A stretch of DNA of 64,000 nt from Castellaniella hirudinis_A (GTDB taxonomy: Bacteria; Pseudomonadota; Gammaproteobacteria; Burkholderiales; Burkholderiaceae_B): the NCBI RefSeq assembly GCF_047468865.1, contig NZ_JBLGTV010000016.1, positions 1 to 64,000 on the forward strand. The letters are read 5' to 3'. Below are positions 26,477-35,632 of this stretch, one piece after another. Under the pieces are notes generated by a model, which did no database searches, was not told the DNA's origin, and saw only the letters and a program-made list of their open reading frames with translations. The translations under genes were made by a program, and so were the position numbers. The stretch's first letter is position 1. Each line of letters starts with the position of its first letter.

Positions 26477-27223
26477 ATGTGCGACTCACCCCATTGCCTG
26501 CATGCGCAGGCAGGTTCTCGCCGCGCGTTTCTGCGCACCTCCGCCGCGTTGGCCTGGACGGCATCGGCCGGCCTGGGCGGGCTGTTCAGTCCAGCCGCCT
26601 GGGCCGCCGCCCCGCCAAAACCGGAAAACGTCCTGTCGCCCGCCGACGCGCTGCAGCGCCTGGCCGAAGGCAACCAGCGTTATGTGTCGGGGGTGATGCT
26701 GCGCCACCGCTTCGCGCCCGAACGCCCGGCCCTGGCGGGCGGGCAGAACCCGTATGCCGCCATCCTGGGCTGCGCGGATTCGCGCGTGGTGCCCGAATAC
26801 GCCTTCGACAGCGGCCGGGGCGACCTGTTCGTGACCCGGGTGGCGGGCAATGTCGTCAACGACGACATGCTGGGCAGCCTGGAATACGCGGTGGCGGTGC
26901 TGAGAGTTCCGGTGATCCTGGTTCTGGGGCACGACCGATGCGGGGCCGTGGGGGCCGCCGTCAAGGCGGTGCGGGAACACACCGTATTTCCCGGACACAT
27001 CCAGACACTGGCCAATGCGCTGGCCCCGGCCGTGCGCCAGCTGGGCCCGCAGCACCAGAACGTGCTGGACGCGGCCATCGCCGAGAACGTGCGCCAGGGC
27101 GTGACGGCCCTGGCGGCGCAATCGGACATCCTCGCCCAGGCGCAACAGGCCGGGAAACTGAAGATCGCGGGCGGCATATACCGCCTGGACACTGGCAAGG
27201 TGGATTTCCTGGCGTCGCCCTGA
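26477..27223 (+). CDS. Tat-exported beta-carbonic anhydrase
   Basis: Hydrates CO2 to bicarbonate with zinc. The 248-residue precursor has a twin-arginine signal, SRRAFLRTSAAL (residues 14-25), and a hydrophobic stretch ending near AWAAAP (about 45), so it should be folded and exported to the periplasm. The beta-class zinc ligands are present: Cys99 and Asp101 in GCADSR, and His152 and Cys155 in GHDRCGAV. An upstream in-frame extension to 26303 was rejected because the Tat signal and an AAGGGGA site define this start. It may be linked to bicarbonate supply or pH balance, but the neighbours give no pathway. Confidence 0.93.
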   Translation: MCDSPHCLHAQAGSRRAFLRTSAALAWTASAGLGGLFSPAAWAAAPPKPENVLSPADALQRLAEGNQRYVSGVMLRHRFAPERPALAGGQNPYAAILGCADSRVVPEYAFDSGRGDLFVTRVAGNVVNDDMLGSLEYAVAVLRVPVILVLGHDRCGAVGAAVKAVREHTVFPGHIQTLANALAPAVRQLGPQHQNVLDAAIAENVRQGVTALAAQSDILAQAQQAGKLKIAGGIYRLDTGKVDFLASP

Positions 27224-27237
27224 GCAAAAACGGCAAC

Positions 27238-27251
27238 TGCAAAAATTTGCA
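27238..27251. promoter_or_regulatory. Inverted repeat before the PiT gene
   Basis: TGCAAA-AA-TTTGCA, a pair of 6-bp arms around 2 bp, overlaps an AATAAT hexamer (27251-27256) that could be the -10 of the PiT gene. It may be an operator, but no regulator can be named. Confidence 0.35.
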
Positions 27252-27283
27252 ATAATGCCGCGTCTTCTGTCCGCATTCCTATC

Positions 27284-28756
27284 ATGTTCGACCTATTCTC
27301 CGGGCTGCCGCTGGCCGTCGGGTTCAGCCTGGTGCTGGCGCTGGCGCTCGTCCTGGCCTTTGAATTCATCAACGGTTTTCACGACACGGCCAACGCCGTC
27401 GCCACGGTCATCTACACCAAGGCCATGCCACCCCATCTGGCGGTGTTCTTCTCGGGCATCTGCAACTTTCTCGGGGTCTTGCTGGGCGGGGTGGGGGTTG
27501 CCTATGCCATCGTGCATTTATTGCCCATCGACGTCCTGCTCAACCTGGAGAACGGCCGCAGCCTGGCCATGGTGTATTCCATCCTGGCGGCCGCCATCGT
27601 CTGGAACCTGGGCACTTGGTATCTGGGGATTCCCTCGTCCAGTTCGCACACGCTGATCGGAGCGATCCTGGGCGTCGGCGTGGTCAACGCCCTGCTGACC
27701 GACCTGCCCGTCAGCACCGGCGTCAACTGGGGCAAGGCGCTGGACATCGGCCTGTCGCTGATTATCTCCCCGCTGGCCGGCTTCGTGATCGCCGGCCTGA
27801 TGCTGCTGGCACTGAAAAAGCTGTTCGTGGGCTCGAAAATGCACAAGACGCCCGAACAGCGCCGCACCATCGACAACAAGAAACACCCACCCTTCTGGAA
27901 CCGGCTGATCCTGGTGCTGTCGGCCATGAGCGTCAGCTTCGTGCATGGGTCGAACGACGGGCAAAAGGGCATTGGCTTGATCATGCTGGTGCTGATCGGC
28001 ATCGTGCCGGCCAAGTTCATCCTGGATCCGGGAGCCACGCCCTACCAGATCCAGCGCACTTATGATGCCACCGTGCACCTGCACAGCCTGTACACGCGCA
28101 ATGCCGACGTCCTGGACGAGTTCCTGGCGCTGCGGACGCCGCCCGCCCCGCTGGCCCAGGATTTCCGCTGCAACCCCAGGAACACGCCGTCCACCATCCA
28201 GGCCGTGCGCCTCAGCCTGGACGGCATACATGCCTACAATGAACTGCCGCCCGCAGTGCGCGGGCAAGTGCGCCGCTATTTGCTGTGCCTGGACGATACG
28301 GCCCGCCGGGTCGCCGGCCTGGGGGTGCTGCCCGCCGCTGAAGCGGCCGACCTGCAGCGCCTGCGCCGCGACCTGACCGCCACAGCCGAATACGCCCCCT
28401 TGTGGGTGATCGCCGCCGTCGCCCTGGCCCTGGGGGTGGGCACCATGGTGGGCTGGCGCCGGGTCGTGGTGACCGTGGGCGAAAAAATCGGCAAGCAAGG
28501 GATGACCTACGCCCAGGGGATGTCGGCCCAGATCACCGCCGTGGCGGCCATCGGGGTGGCCAACCTGTTCAGCCTGCCGGTCTCCACCACCCAGGTGCTG
28601 TCGTCCGGGGTGGCCGGCACCATGGTGGCCAACCGCAGCGGCCTGCACAATGGCACGGTGCGCACGATTCTGCTGGCCTGGCTGCTGACCTTCCCGATCA
28701 GCATGCTGCTGTCGGCCGGCCTGTTCAGCCTGACGGTCATGGCGCTGAAGATATAG
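27284..28756 (+). CDS. pit: PiT-family inorganic phosphate transporter
   Basis: A low-affinity, proton-coupled phosphate (or metal-phosphate) symporter of the inner membrane. The 490-residue product is close to E. coli PitA (499). It has the duplicated PiT signature: FEFINGFHDTANAVAT near residue 26 and a C-terminal GVANLFSLPVSTTQVLSSGV. A hydrophilic domain of roughly 130 residues between the halves (about 250-375, from ATPYQIQRTYDATVH) is also present in PitA. It has its own upstream spacer after the carbonic anhydrase gene. There is no phoU-type pit accessory gene directly beside it. Confidence 0.94.
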   Translation: MFDLFSGLPLAVGFSLVLALALVLAFEFINGFHDTANAVATVIYTKAMPPHLAVFFSGICNFLGVLLGGVGVAYAIVHLLPIDVLLNLENGRSLAMVYSILAAAIVWNLGTWYLGIPSSSSHTLIGAILGVGVVNALLTDLPVSTGVNWGKALDIGLSLIISPLAGFVIAGLMLLALKKLFVGSKMHKTPEQRRTIDNKKHPPFWNRLILVLSAMSVSFVHGSNDGQKGIGLIMLVLIGIVPAKFILDPGATPYQIQRTYDATVHLHSLYTRNADVLDEFLALRTPPAPLAQDFRCNPRNTPSTIQAVRLSLDGIHAYNELPPAVRGQVRRYLLCLDDTARRVAGLGVLPAAEAADLQRLRRDLTATAEYAPLWVIAAVALALGVGTMVGWRRVVVTVGEKIGKQGMTYAQGMSAQITAVAAIGVANLFSLPVSTTQVLSSGVAGTMVANRSGLHNGTVRTILLAWLLTFPISMLLSAGLFSLTVMALKI

Positions 28757-28793
28757 CGGAGACACGGACGGGACGGGCGGCCAGGCCCCGGCC

Positions 28794-29603
28794 CTATCCC
28801 GTCTGGGTTTTCCCGGCCTGGATCTGCATGCGGTTCAGCGCCACCACGATGACCCCCACCAGCACGATGAACAAGGTGGCCAGGGCATTGATCTCGGGCT
28901 TCAGGCCCAGGCGCACGCGGGAAAAGACTTCCAGCGGCAAGGTGGTATAGCCCGGCCCCGACAAAAAGGCCGCCACCACCACGTCATCCAGGGACAGGGT
29001 GAACGCCAGCAGCCAGGCCGCCATCAGGGCGGGGGCGATCAGCGGCAGGGTGATGGCGAAAAATACTTTCAAGGGGGACGCCCCCAGGTCGAGTGCGGCT
29101 TCTTCCAGGGAGCGATCCAGGTCGCGCACCCGCGACTGGATGATGACCGCCACATAGGCCGTGCACAGGGTGACGTGCCCCACCCAGATGGTGAACAGGC
29201 CATTGCCGTCCGGCCAGCCAAAGAGCTTGGACATTTCCACGAACATGAGCAACAGGGAAATGCCCAGCACGACCTCCGGCATGACCAGCGGGGCGCAGAG
29301 CATGCCGATGTACAGGCCAAAGCCGCGAAAGCGCCCCATGCGGGCCAGCACATAGCCCGCCCAGGTGCCGATGACCACGGCCGCCGTGGCCGTCAGTAAG
29401 GCGATCAACAGCGACAGGCGGGCGGCGGCCAGCAAGGCCTGATCCTGGAACAGCGCGCGATACCAGCGCAAGGAAAACCCCGACCAGGAATTCATCAGCG
29501 TGGAATCGTTGAAGGAAAACACCATCAGGCAGACGATGGGCACATACAGAAAGCCATAGCCCACCACCAGCGACAAGAAACGGAACCAGGACGACTGCCG
29601 CAT
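28794..29603 (-). CDS. potI: Putrescine/spermidine ABC transporter permease
   Basis: The second permease of a polyamine importer, 269 residues with six predicted membrane helices. The binding-protein-dependent signature (EAALDLGASPLKVFFAITLPLIAPAL) contacts the ATPase. It is PotI/PotC-like by length and by its place as last gene of potF-G-H-I. Its ATG shares one base with the potH stop (TGATG), which implies translational coupling. Confidence 0.92.
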   Translation of the reverse strand: MRQSSWFRFLSLVVGYGFLYVPIVCLMVFSFNDSTLMNSWSGFSLRWYRALFQDQALLAAARLSLLIALLTATAAVVIGTWAGYVLARMGRFRGFGLYIGMLCAPLVMPEVVLGISLLLMFVEMSKLFGWPDGNGLFTIWVGHVTLCTAYVAVIIQSRVRDLDRSLEEAALDLGASPLKVFFAITLPLIAPALMAAWLLAFTLSLDDVVVAAFLSGPGYTTLPLEVFSRVRLGLKPEINALATLFIVLVGVIVVALNRMQIQAGKTQTG

Positions 29604-30502
29604 CAGGCCCCCCGGCCGGTCAATTGGCGGGCCTGGTTGTACTGGAACAGCGACAGCGGCACCAGCAGCAGCAGAACCATCACGCAGGTGACGGCGGCGG
29701 CCATGGGCCAGTCCGCGTTATTGAAGAATTCATTCCACATGACGCGCCCCATCATCAGGGTATTGGCCCCACCCAGCATCTCCGGGATGACGTATTCGCC
29801 CACCGAGGGGATGAACACCAGCATGGCCCCGGCCACAACCCCCGGCATGGACAGCGGCAGCGTGACGTTAAGAAACACTTGCCAGGGCCGGGCGCCCAGG
29901 TCGTAGGCGGCCTCCAGCAGACGGTTGTCCAGCTTGACCAGATTGGCATACAGCGGCAGGATGAAAAACGGCAGGTAGGCGTAGACCAGCCCGACATACA
30001 CGGCCCAATCGGTGCGATAGATTTCCAGCGGGGCGTCGATGAGCCCCAGGCCCATCAGCAGATTGTTCAGCAAGCCGTCGTTGCGCAGAATGCCCACCCA
30101 GGCGTACACGCGCAACAGCAGCGAGGTCCAGAACGGCAGAATCACCCCCAGCAGCAGCAGATTGCGAACCTGCGGGCGCGAACGGGCGATCTGGTAGGCC
30201 ATGGGATAGCCGATCAGCGCGCAGCACAGGGTCGTCACCAGGGCCATCTTGACCGAATTGAGATACACCGCCACGTACAGGCTGTCGGTGAACAGCAGGA
30301 TGTAGCCGCGCAGGTGCAGGGCCAGCGACAGGGTTTCGTCTTCCAGCGTGGCGATGGGCAGATAAGGCGGGATACCGAACTGCAGATCCGAAAAGCTGAT
30401 TTTCAACACCAGCAGAAACGGCACCAGCAAAAACAGCATCAGCCAGACAAAGGGGACGGCGATCGCCCACTGCCGGGCGCTGGGACGGCGACCGCGGATC
30501 AT
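29603..30502 (-). CDS. potH: Putrescine/spermidine ABC transporter permease
   Basis: The first permease of the polyamine importer, 299 residues, six-helix fold. It has the EAA loop EAAYDLGARPWQVFLNVTLPLSMPG. It begins MIRGRRPSARQWAI, and the ATG overlaps the potG stop by 4 bp. A much longer in-frame extension lies inside potG and was rejected. Together with PotI it would form the membrane channel. Confidence 0.93.
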   Translation of the reverse strand: MIRGRRPSARQWAIAVPFVWLMLFLLVPFLLVLKISFSDLQFGIPPYLPIATLEDETLSLALHLRGYILLFTDSLYVAVYLNSVKMALVTTLCCALIGYPMAYQIARSRPQVRNLLLLGVILPFWTSLLLRVYAWVGILRNDGLLNNLLMGLGLIDAPLEIYRTDWAVYVGLVYAYLPFFILPLYANLVKLDNRLLEAAYDLGARPWQVFLNVTLPLSMPGVVAGAMLVFIPSVGEYVIPEMLGGANTLMMGRVMWNEFFNNADWPMAAAVTCVMVLLLLVPLSLFQYNQARQLTGRGA

Positions 30503-31623
30503 GAGGCCAGCACGGCGCCGGCATCGTGCGACCAGCTGACGTAGATTTCTTCGTCCACGCCGGGCGCATCGGACTGGCTCCAGTCCAGGGTGGGCACGCT
30601 GGCCTCGATCACCTGGCCCGCGTCCAGGCGGATCTGGTAGCGCGCATAGCTGCCCATCCAGGCGACGTGCGACACCATGCCGTGGCCCCAGTTGAAGTCG
30701 GATTCCGGGGCCTGGCGGGCCACGCGGATCTGCTCGGGCCGGATCGACACATGGACTTCCATGCCCAGGGGTTCGCTGATCCCGTGGCTGACGAACAAGG
30801 GCCGGGACAGGGCGTCGCTTTCGATCTGGACGTGGTCGGGCTCGTCCACCACGATGGTGCCGGTAAAGAGATTGGTGGAGCCGATGAAGCCCGCCACGAA
30901 GCGCGTGCTGGGAAAGGTGTAAACGTCGCGCGGCGTGCCGCACTGCACGATCTGGCCATCGCTCATGACAGCCAGGCGGCTGGCCATGGTCATGGCTTCC
31001 TCCTGGTCGTGCGTGACCATGATGCAGGTGACGCCCACCTGATCCAGGATCTTGACCAGCTCGATCTGCGTGGCCTGGCGGATTTGCTTGTCCAGGGCCG
31101 ACATGGGCTCATCCAGCAGCAGCAGCTTGGGGCGCTTCACCAGGCTGCGCGCCAGGGCCACGCGCTGCTGCTGGCCGCCCGACAACTGATGCGGCTTACG
31201 CCGGGCGTAGCCCGCCATCTGCACCAGGTCCAGGGCCTCGAAGACGCGCTCGTGGATTTCGTGACGCGCCACGCCTTCTTGCTTGAGCCCGAAGGCCACG
31301 TTGGCCTCGACCGTCATGTGGGGAAACAAGGCGTAGGACTGGAACATCATGTTGACCGGCCGCCGGTGCGGCGGCAGGCTGGTGATGTCCTCGTCGTCCA
31401 GGATGATGCGCCCGGAGGTGGGTTCTTCGAACCCGGCCAGCATGCGCAGCAGGGTGGATTTGCCGCAGCCCGAGCTGCCCAGCAGCGCGAAGACTTCGTG
31501 GCGGCGCACCGACAGGCTGACCGAGCGCACCGCCACCGTGTCGCCGAAGATTTTGACGACATCCTCGATGCGCACGAAATCATCGGCCTCGCCCTGGCGG
31601 GGCATGCCGCGCGGGTCCTGCAT
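30499..31623 (-). CDS. potG: Putrescine/spermidine ABC transporter ATP-binding protein
   Basis: The ATPase of the polyamine importer, 374 residues. It has Walker A GSSGCGKSTLL, signature LSGGQQQRVALARSL, Walker B LLLLDEPMSALD, a switch His in VTHDQEEAM, and a C-terminal TOBE domain (about 285-370). ATG 31623 is chosen; a GTG at 31626 immediately before it is equally possible. It is 5 bp from the potF stop, in the same operon. Confidence 0.94.
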   Translation of the reverse strand: MQDPRGMPRQGEADDFVRIEDVVKIFGDTVAVRSVSLSVRRHEVFALLGSSGCGKSTLLRMLAGFEEPTSGRIILDDEDITSLPPHRRPVNMMFQSYALFPHMTVEANVAFGLKQEGVARHEIHERVFEALDLVQMAGYARRKPHQLSGGQQQRVALARSLVKRPKLLLLDEPMSALDKQIRQATQIELVKILDQVGVTCIMVTHDQEEAMTMASRLAVMSDGQIVQCGTPRDVYTFPSTRFVAGFIGSTNLFTGTIVVDEPDHVQIESDALSRPLFVSHGISEPLGMEVHVSIRPEQIRVARQAPESDFNWGHGMVSHVAWMGSYARYQIRLDAGQVIEASVPTLDWSQSDAPGVDEEIYVSWSHDAGAVLAS

Positions 31624-31628
31624 CACCG

Positions 31629-32726
31629 TCAGTGCCCGGTTTTAAGCTGGGCCCACAGCTTGGTCTGCAGGCGCAGGATGTTCATGGGCTGCGGCTGGAT
31701 GACGAACAAAGTGCGGGCGACGTCGGGCGACGGGTAGATCATGGGATTGTCGGCGACTGCCTTGACCACGAACTGCCGCGCCGTCTTGTTGGCGTTGGGG
31801 TAGAACATGGTGTTGGTGATAGCCGCGTGGACTTCGGGCGTTTCGATGTAGTTGATGAAGGCATGGGCCGCATCGACGTGTTCCGCGCTTTTCGGGATGG
31901 CCATGGTGTCGAACCACACGGGCGCCCCGCCTTCGGGAATGAAATAATTAATGGCGTAGGACTTCCCGGCTTCGTGCGCCCGCGCGGCGGCGATCATGAC
32001 GTCGCCGGAAAATCCGTACACCATGCACAGCCCGCCGGAAGCCAGTTCGTCGATATAGCCCGACGAGCTGAACTGCCGGATGTACGGCCGGATGCCTTGC
32101 AGCAGTTCGAAGGCGGCTTCGTAGTCCTTGGGATCCTGGCTGTTGGGGTCTTTGCCCAGGTAATGCAGCGCGGCCGGGAACACCTGGGCGGCCTCGTCCA
32201 GCACGGAAATCCCGCAGGACTGCAGCTTGGCGGCGTTTTCGGGCTTGAACAGCATGTCCCAGGATCCCAGCGGCGCATCCGCCCCCATGATGTCCCGCAC
32301 CTGGGTGACGTTATAGCCCAGGCCGTTGGTGCCATAGCCCCAGGGCACCAGGTATTGGTTGCCGGGGTCGACCGTGGCCACCAGGGCCATCAGGTCGGGA
32401 TCCAGGTGCGCCCAGTTGGGGATCTTGGACTTGTCCAGCTTCTGGAACAAACCGCCCTGGATCTGGCGCGCGGCGTAGTGCGTGGACGGCACCACCACGT
32501 CGTAGCCGGACTTGCCCGTCAGCAGCTTGGCCTGCAGGGTGTCGTTGGTGTCGTAGACATCGTAGCGCAACTTGATGCCGGTGGCTTTTTCAAAGCCCGG
32601 CAGGGTGTCGGGCGCGGTGTATTCGGCCCAGTTGTAAACATTGACGACGGCATCCTGGGCGGTTGCCGATCCGGCTGTGATCAGCACGGCGGCGGCCAAC
32701 AGGGTTTTAACGGTGCCCAATTTCAT
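31629..32726 (-). CDS. potF: Periplasmic putrescine/spermidine-binding protein
   Basis: The solute-binding protein of the polyamine ABC importer, 365 residues. The signal peptide (MKLGTVKTLLAAAVLITAGSA) is probably cleaved after ATA. The mature protein starts with the family motif VNVYNWAEYTAPD and keeps PWGYGTNGLGYN, which lines the polyamine pocket in PotF/PotD. Putrescine versus spermidine preference cannot be settled by reading. A TTGACA at 32795-32800, in the end of kdkA, might start an operon-internal transcript, but its -10 is poor. Confidence 0.93.
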   Translation of the reverse strand: MKLGTVKTLLAAAVLITAGSATAQDAVVNVYNWAEYTAPDTLPGFEKATGIKLRYDVYDTNDTLQAKLLTGKSGYDVVVPSTHYAARQIQGGLFQKLDKSKIPNWAHLDPDLMALVATVDPGNQYLVPWGYGTNGLGYNVTQVRDIMGADAPLGSWDMLFKPENAAKLQSCGISVLDEAAQVFPAALHYLGKDPNSQDPKDYEAAFELLQGIRPYIRQFSSSGYIDELASGGLCMVYGFSGDVMIAAARAHEAGKSYAINYFIPEGGAPVWFDTMAIPKSAEHVDAAHAFINYIETPEVHAAITNTMFYPNANKTARQFVVKAVADNPMIYPSPDVARTLFVIQPQPMNILRLQTKLWAQLKTGH

Positions 32727-32796
32727 GGCAAGGTTCCCATAGAAAGGTCAATCACAGGATTGTTCGGGGCGGTATCCCGAGCCCCGGGCTTTGGTG

Positions 32797-33495
32797 TCAA
32801 GCCGGCAATGTCCGCCAGACGGTATCCAGCGCATTCCACCACTGCGCTCCGTGCGCGCCGGCTACCTTAACCAAAGACCGTCGCAAACGCAACAGGTTTT
32901 TATGCTGCTGTGCCGGCGACACGACACCCAGGCGCGCCCGGTCGAAATCGATCAGCCAGACCCGATCCTGGGCATCGAACAAGATATTGTAGGCATTGAG
33001 ATCGGCATGCCAGACCCCGGCCCGGTGCATGGCCCGGATGGCCGCAGCCACGGCGGCGGGATCGGCCCGATCCAGACGGCTGGCCAGCGCCTGCGCGCCT
33101 GCGATGCGCGCCACCAGGATCGCGGCGCGGTAGCTTGGGCCGGCACGCCAATAGGCCGCGCCCAACGCCTCGGGAACCCGCACCCCGGCGGCCTGCAGAT
33201 GCACCAGCACACGCGCCTCGGCATAGGCGCGCACGCGGGCCGGGCCCAGCCACAGATAGGTGTCCGGCCCCAGGCGGGCGCGCAGCCCGCCTCGCCGGTA
33301 ATGCCGCAGCACCGCTGGGCCGTGGGCGCCCGACACATACCAGGCCGCCTGGCGGCCGCCCTCGGCCACCGGCGCGGCATCCGCCCGGGCGGGGTCGAAC
33401 CAGGCGGCCTGGGCGCAGCCGGCCAACCGGGGCGGCACGCCGTATGCGCCGCCGGGCAGCGGCCCGGACACCCACCGGGGCGGCAGCGCGGCCAT
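32797..33495 (-). CDS. kdkA: 3-deoxy-D-manno-octulosonic acid kinase
   Basis: An LPS-core kinase of the KdkA/WaaP type that phosphorylates Kdo on lipid A at the cytoplasmic face. The 232-residue product is near the family size (about 240). It shows kinase-like motifs: AILVARIAGAQ, the catalytic-loop HADLNAYNILFD, and the metal-binding LIDFDRARL. An upstream extension through the tauE gene was rejected, because the ATG shares one base with the tauE stop (TGATG). It is placed among radA, tauE and pot genes rather than with the LPS cluster 20 kb away. The substrate is assigned from the family. Confidence 0.88.
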   Translation of the reverse strand: MAALPPRWVSGPLPGGAYGVPPRLAGCAQAAWFDPARADAAPVAEGGRQAAWYVSGAHGPAVLRHYRRGGLRARLGPDTYLWLGPARVRAYAEARVLVHLQAAGVRVPEALGAAYWRAGPSYRAAILVARIAGAQALASRLDRADPAAVAAAIRAMHRAGVWHADLNAYNILFDAQDRVWLIDFDRARLGVVSPAQQHKNLLRLRRSLVKVAGAHGAQWWNALDTVWRTLPA

Positions 33496-34277
33496 CAGGC
33501 GCCCCCCCGCATCAACAGCAGGCCCATGATCACCAGCAACATGCAGGCGAAAATCAGCTTCAGGCGGGCCTCGGGCAGCGCATAGGCCAACCGCACCCCG
33601 TAAGGCACGCACAACAGACTGCCCACGGCCAGGGGCAGGCCCACTAGCCCATGGGCCTGCCCGTGCCAGGCATACGTGGCCAGGGCAACCACCGTGCCCG
33701 GGACGATCATGGTCAAGGCCAGCGCCTGGGCGGTGGTCTGGCGCAGGCGAAACAGCGCCGTCATCAAGGGCACGGCCAGCACCGACCCGCCCACGCCGAA
33801 AACACCCCCGGTGAAGCCGGCGAATACGCCGACCAGCAGATACCACAGGCGGCGGACTTCACCCACGCCGCGGTAGTGGCTGTCGGGCCGCGCCCGGGCC
33901 TTGCGGCCCAGGCTTTCACGAAAATAGAACAAGGCGATCACAAAGACGAAACCCGCGTAAATCCGCCGCAGCAGCCAAGGATCCAGGCCCAGCGCGATCT
34001 GCGCCCCCACCCAGGTGAACAGCACCGACCCGCCGGCCCCGGCGGCGGCCGAGCGCAAGTCGATCGGCGCGCGCTGGTGGTACTTACGCACGGTCAGCAA
34101 GACGGCCGGCAGCACCATGATCAGCGCCGTGCCCTGGGCCGCCTGCTGGTCGTAGCCCAATACCAGCCCCAGCAAGGGAATGGCGATCAGGCCGCCGCCG
34201 ATGCCCAGCACCCCGCCGGCGAAACCAATGGTTCCGCCCACCAGCAGGCAAGCGGCAATCAGCCAGAAACCATCCAT
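33495..34277 (-). CDS. TauE/SafE-family sulfite exporter (UPF0721)
   Basis: A 260-residue inner-membrane protein with about eight helices and the duplicated TauE/SafE motif: GFAGGVLGIGGGLIAIPLL near residue 18, repeated as GFTGGVFGVGGSVLAVPLM. Family members export sulfite, sulfoacetate or related organosulfur anions, but most are uncharacterised. Its ATG abuts the radA stop with a 1-bp-type overlap at 34277, and its own stop overlaps kdkA. Nothing nearby points to sulfur metabolism, so the substrate is unknown. Confidence 0.9.
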   Translation of the reverse strand: MDGFWLIAACLLVGGTIGFAGGVLGIGGGLIAIPLLGLVLGYDQQAAQGTALIMVLPAVLLTVRKYHQRAPIDLRSAAAGAGGSVLFTWVGAQIALGLDPWLLRRIYAGFVFVIALFYFRESLGRKARARPDSHYRGVGEVRRLWYLLVGVFAGFTGGVFGVGGSVLAVPLMTALFRLRQTTAQALALTMIVPGTVVALATYAWHGQAHGLVGLPLAVGSLLCVPYGVRLAYALPEARLKLIFACMLLVIMGLLLMRGGA

Positions 34278-35632
34278 TATCGCAGCACGTCCAGAATGTC
34301 TTCGACCCGGTCGATGGGCCGCACCTGCAGGCCGTCGATGGGCTGGCGCGGCATGTTGGCGCGCGGCACGACCGCCTGGGCAAAGCCCAGCTTCGCCGCT
34401 TCGCGCAGGCGCTCCTGGCCCCGGGGCGCGGGCCGGATTTCACCGGCCAGGCCGATCTCGCCGAAAGCCAGCAGGCCGGCGGGCAGCGCCTGGTCGCGCA
34501 TGGAGGACAGAATCGCCAGCGCCACGGCCAGATCCGCGGCGGGTTCCATGATGCGCACCCCCCCCACGGCATTGACGAACACGTCCTGGTCGTAGGTGGC
34601 CACCCCGGCGTGGCGGTGCAGCACCGCCAGCAGCATGGCCAGGCGGCTGCTTTCCAGCCCCACAGACAGGCGCCGGGGATTGGGCACATGGGCGGTATCC
34701 ACCAGCGCCTGAACCTCGACCAGCAAGGGGCGCGTGCCTTCCTGGGTGGCCATGACGCAGGAGCCGGCCACGTCGCGGGCGTGGCCCGCCAGGAACAGGG
34801 CCGAAGGGTTGTTGACGCCTTTCAGACCCCGGTCGGTCATGGCGAACACGCCCAGTTCATTGACCGCGCCGAAGCGGTTCTTGATGGCGCGCACCAGGCG
34901 AAAAGAAGAATGCGTATCGCCTTCGAAGTACAGCACGGTGTCGACGATGTGTTCCAGCACGCGCGGCCCCGCCAGGGCCCCGTCTTTGGTGACGTGGCCG
35001 ATGAGGATCAGGGTGACGCCGGTCTGTTTGGCCACCCGGGTCAGTTGGGCGGCGCATTCGCGCACCTGGGACACCGAGCCCGGCGCGGCGGTGAGTTCGG
35101 CGGAATACAGGGTCTGGATGGAATCAATGACGGCGACCTCCGGGCGGCGCTCGATCAGGGCCCCGGTGATTTGCTCCAGACGGATTTCGGCCAGCAGATC
35201 GACGGCATCGCCGACGACCCCCAGGCGCTGCGCCCGCAGGGCGACTTGCTCGGCGGACTCCTCGCCGGTGACATACAGAACCGGGCCGCGCGCGGACAAG
35301 CTGGCCAGAGCCTGCAGCAGCAGCGTGGACTTGCCGATGCCGGGGTCGCCGCCGATCAGCACCACCGCGCCCGCCACCAGGCCGCCACCCAGGACGCGGT
35401 CGAATTCTTCGATGCCGGTGGGATTGCGCGTATGCTCGCGGGCTTCGATATCGGCCAGGCGGCGCACCGGCGCCGAAGCCGCCAGGGGGGCGAAGCGATG
35501 GCTGGCGGCGGCCGGGGTCTCGCGGGATTCCTGCAGGGTGTTCCAGGCCCCGCAATGGGGGCAGCGGCCTTCCCACTTGGCCGTGGTGCCGCCGCAATCG
35601 GCGCACAGGAAAACGCTGCGGGCCTTGGCCAT
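34277..35632 (-). CDS. radA: DNA repair protein RadA
   Basis: A RecA-like helicase that drives branch migration during recombination. The 451-residue product (E. coli 460) has an N-terminal C4 zinc finger (CADCGG...CPHCGAW, residues 10-30), Walker A GGDPGIGKSTLL, the RadA-specific KNRFG motif, and a C-terminal Lon-protease-like domain. ATG 35632 shares one base with the upstream SDR stop. Adjacency to alr, with one SDR gene between, is common in betaproteobacteria. Confidence 0.96.
   Translation of the reverse strand: MAKARSVFLCADCGGTTAKWEGRCPHCGAWNTLQESRETPAAASHRFAPLAASAPVRRLADIEAREHTRNPTGIEEFDRVLGGGLVAGAVVLIGGDPGIGKSTLLLQALASLSARGPVLYVTGEESAEQVALRAQRLGVVGDAVDLLAEIRLEQITGALIERRPEVAVIDSIQTLYSAELTAAPGSVSQVRECAAQLTRVAKQTGVTLILIGHVTKDGALAGPRVLEHIVDTVLYFEGDTHSSFRLVRAIKNRFGAVNELGVFAMTDRGLKGVNNPSALFLAGHARDVAGSCVMATQEGTRPLLVEVQALVDTAHVPNPRRLSVGLESSRLAMLLAVLHRHAGVATYDQDVFVNAVGGVRIMEPAADLAVALAILSSMRDQALPAGLLAFGEIGLAGEIRPAPRGQERLREAAKLGFAQAVVPRANMPRQPIDGLQVRPIDRVEDILDVLR

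Noticed and set aside
32795..32800. TTGACA before potF as a full promoter
   Set aside because: At 16-18 bp spacing the -10 candidates (such as GGATAC) are poor, so only a weak remark is justified.
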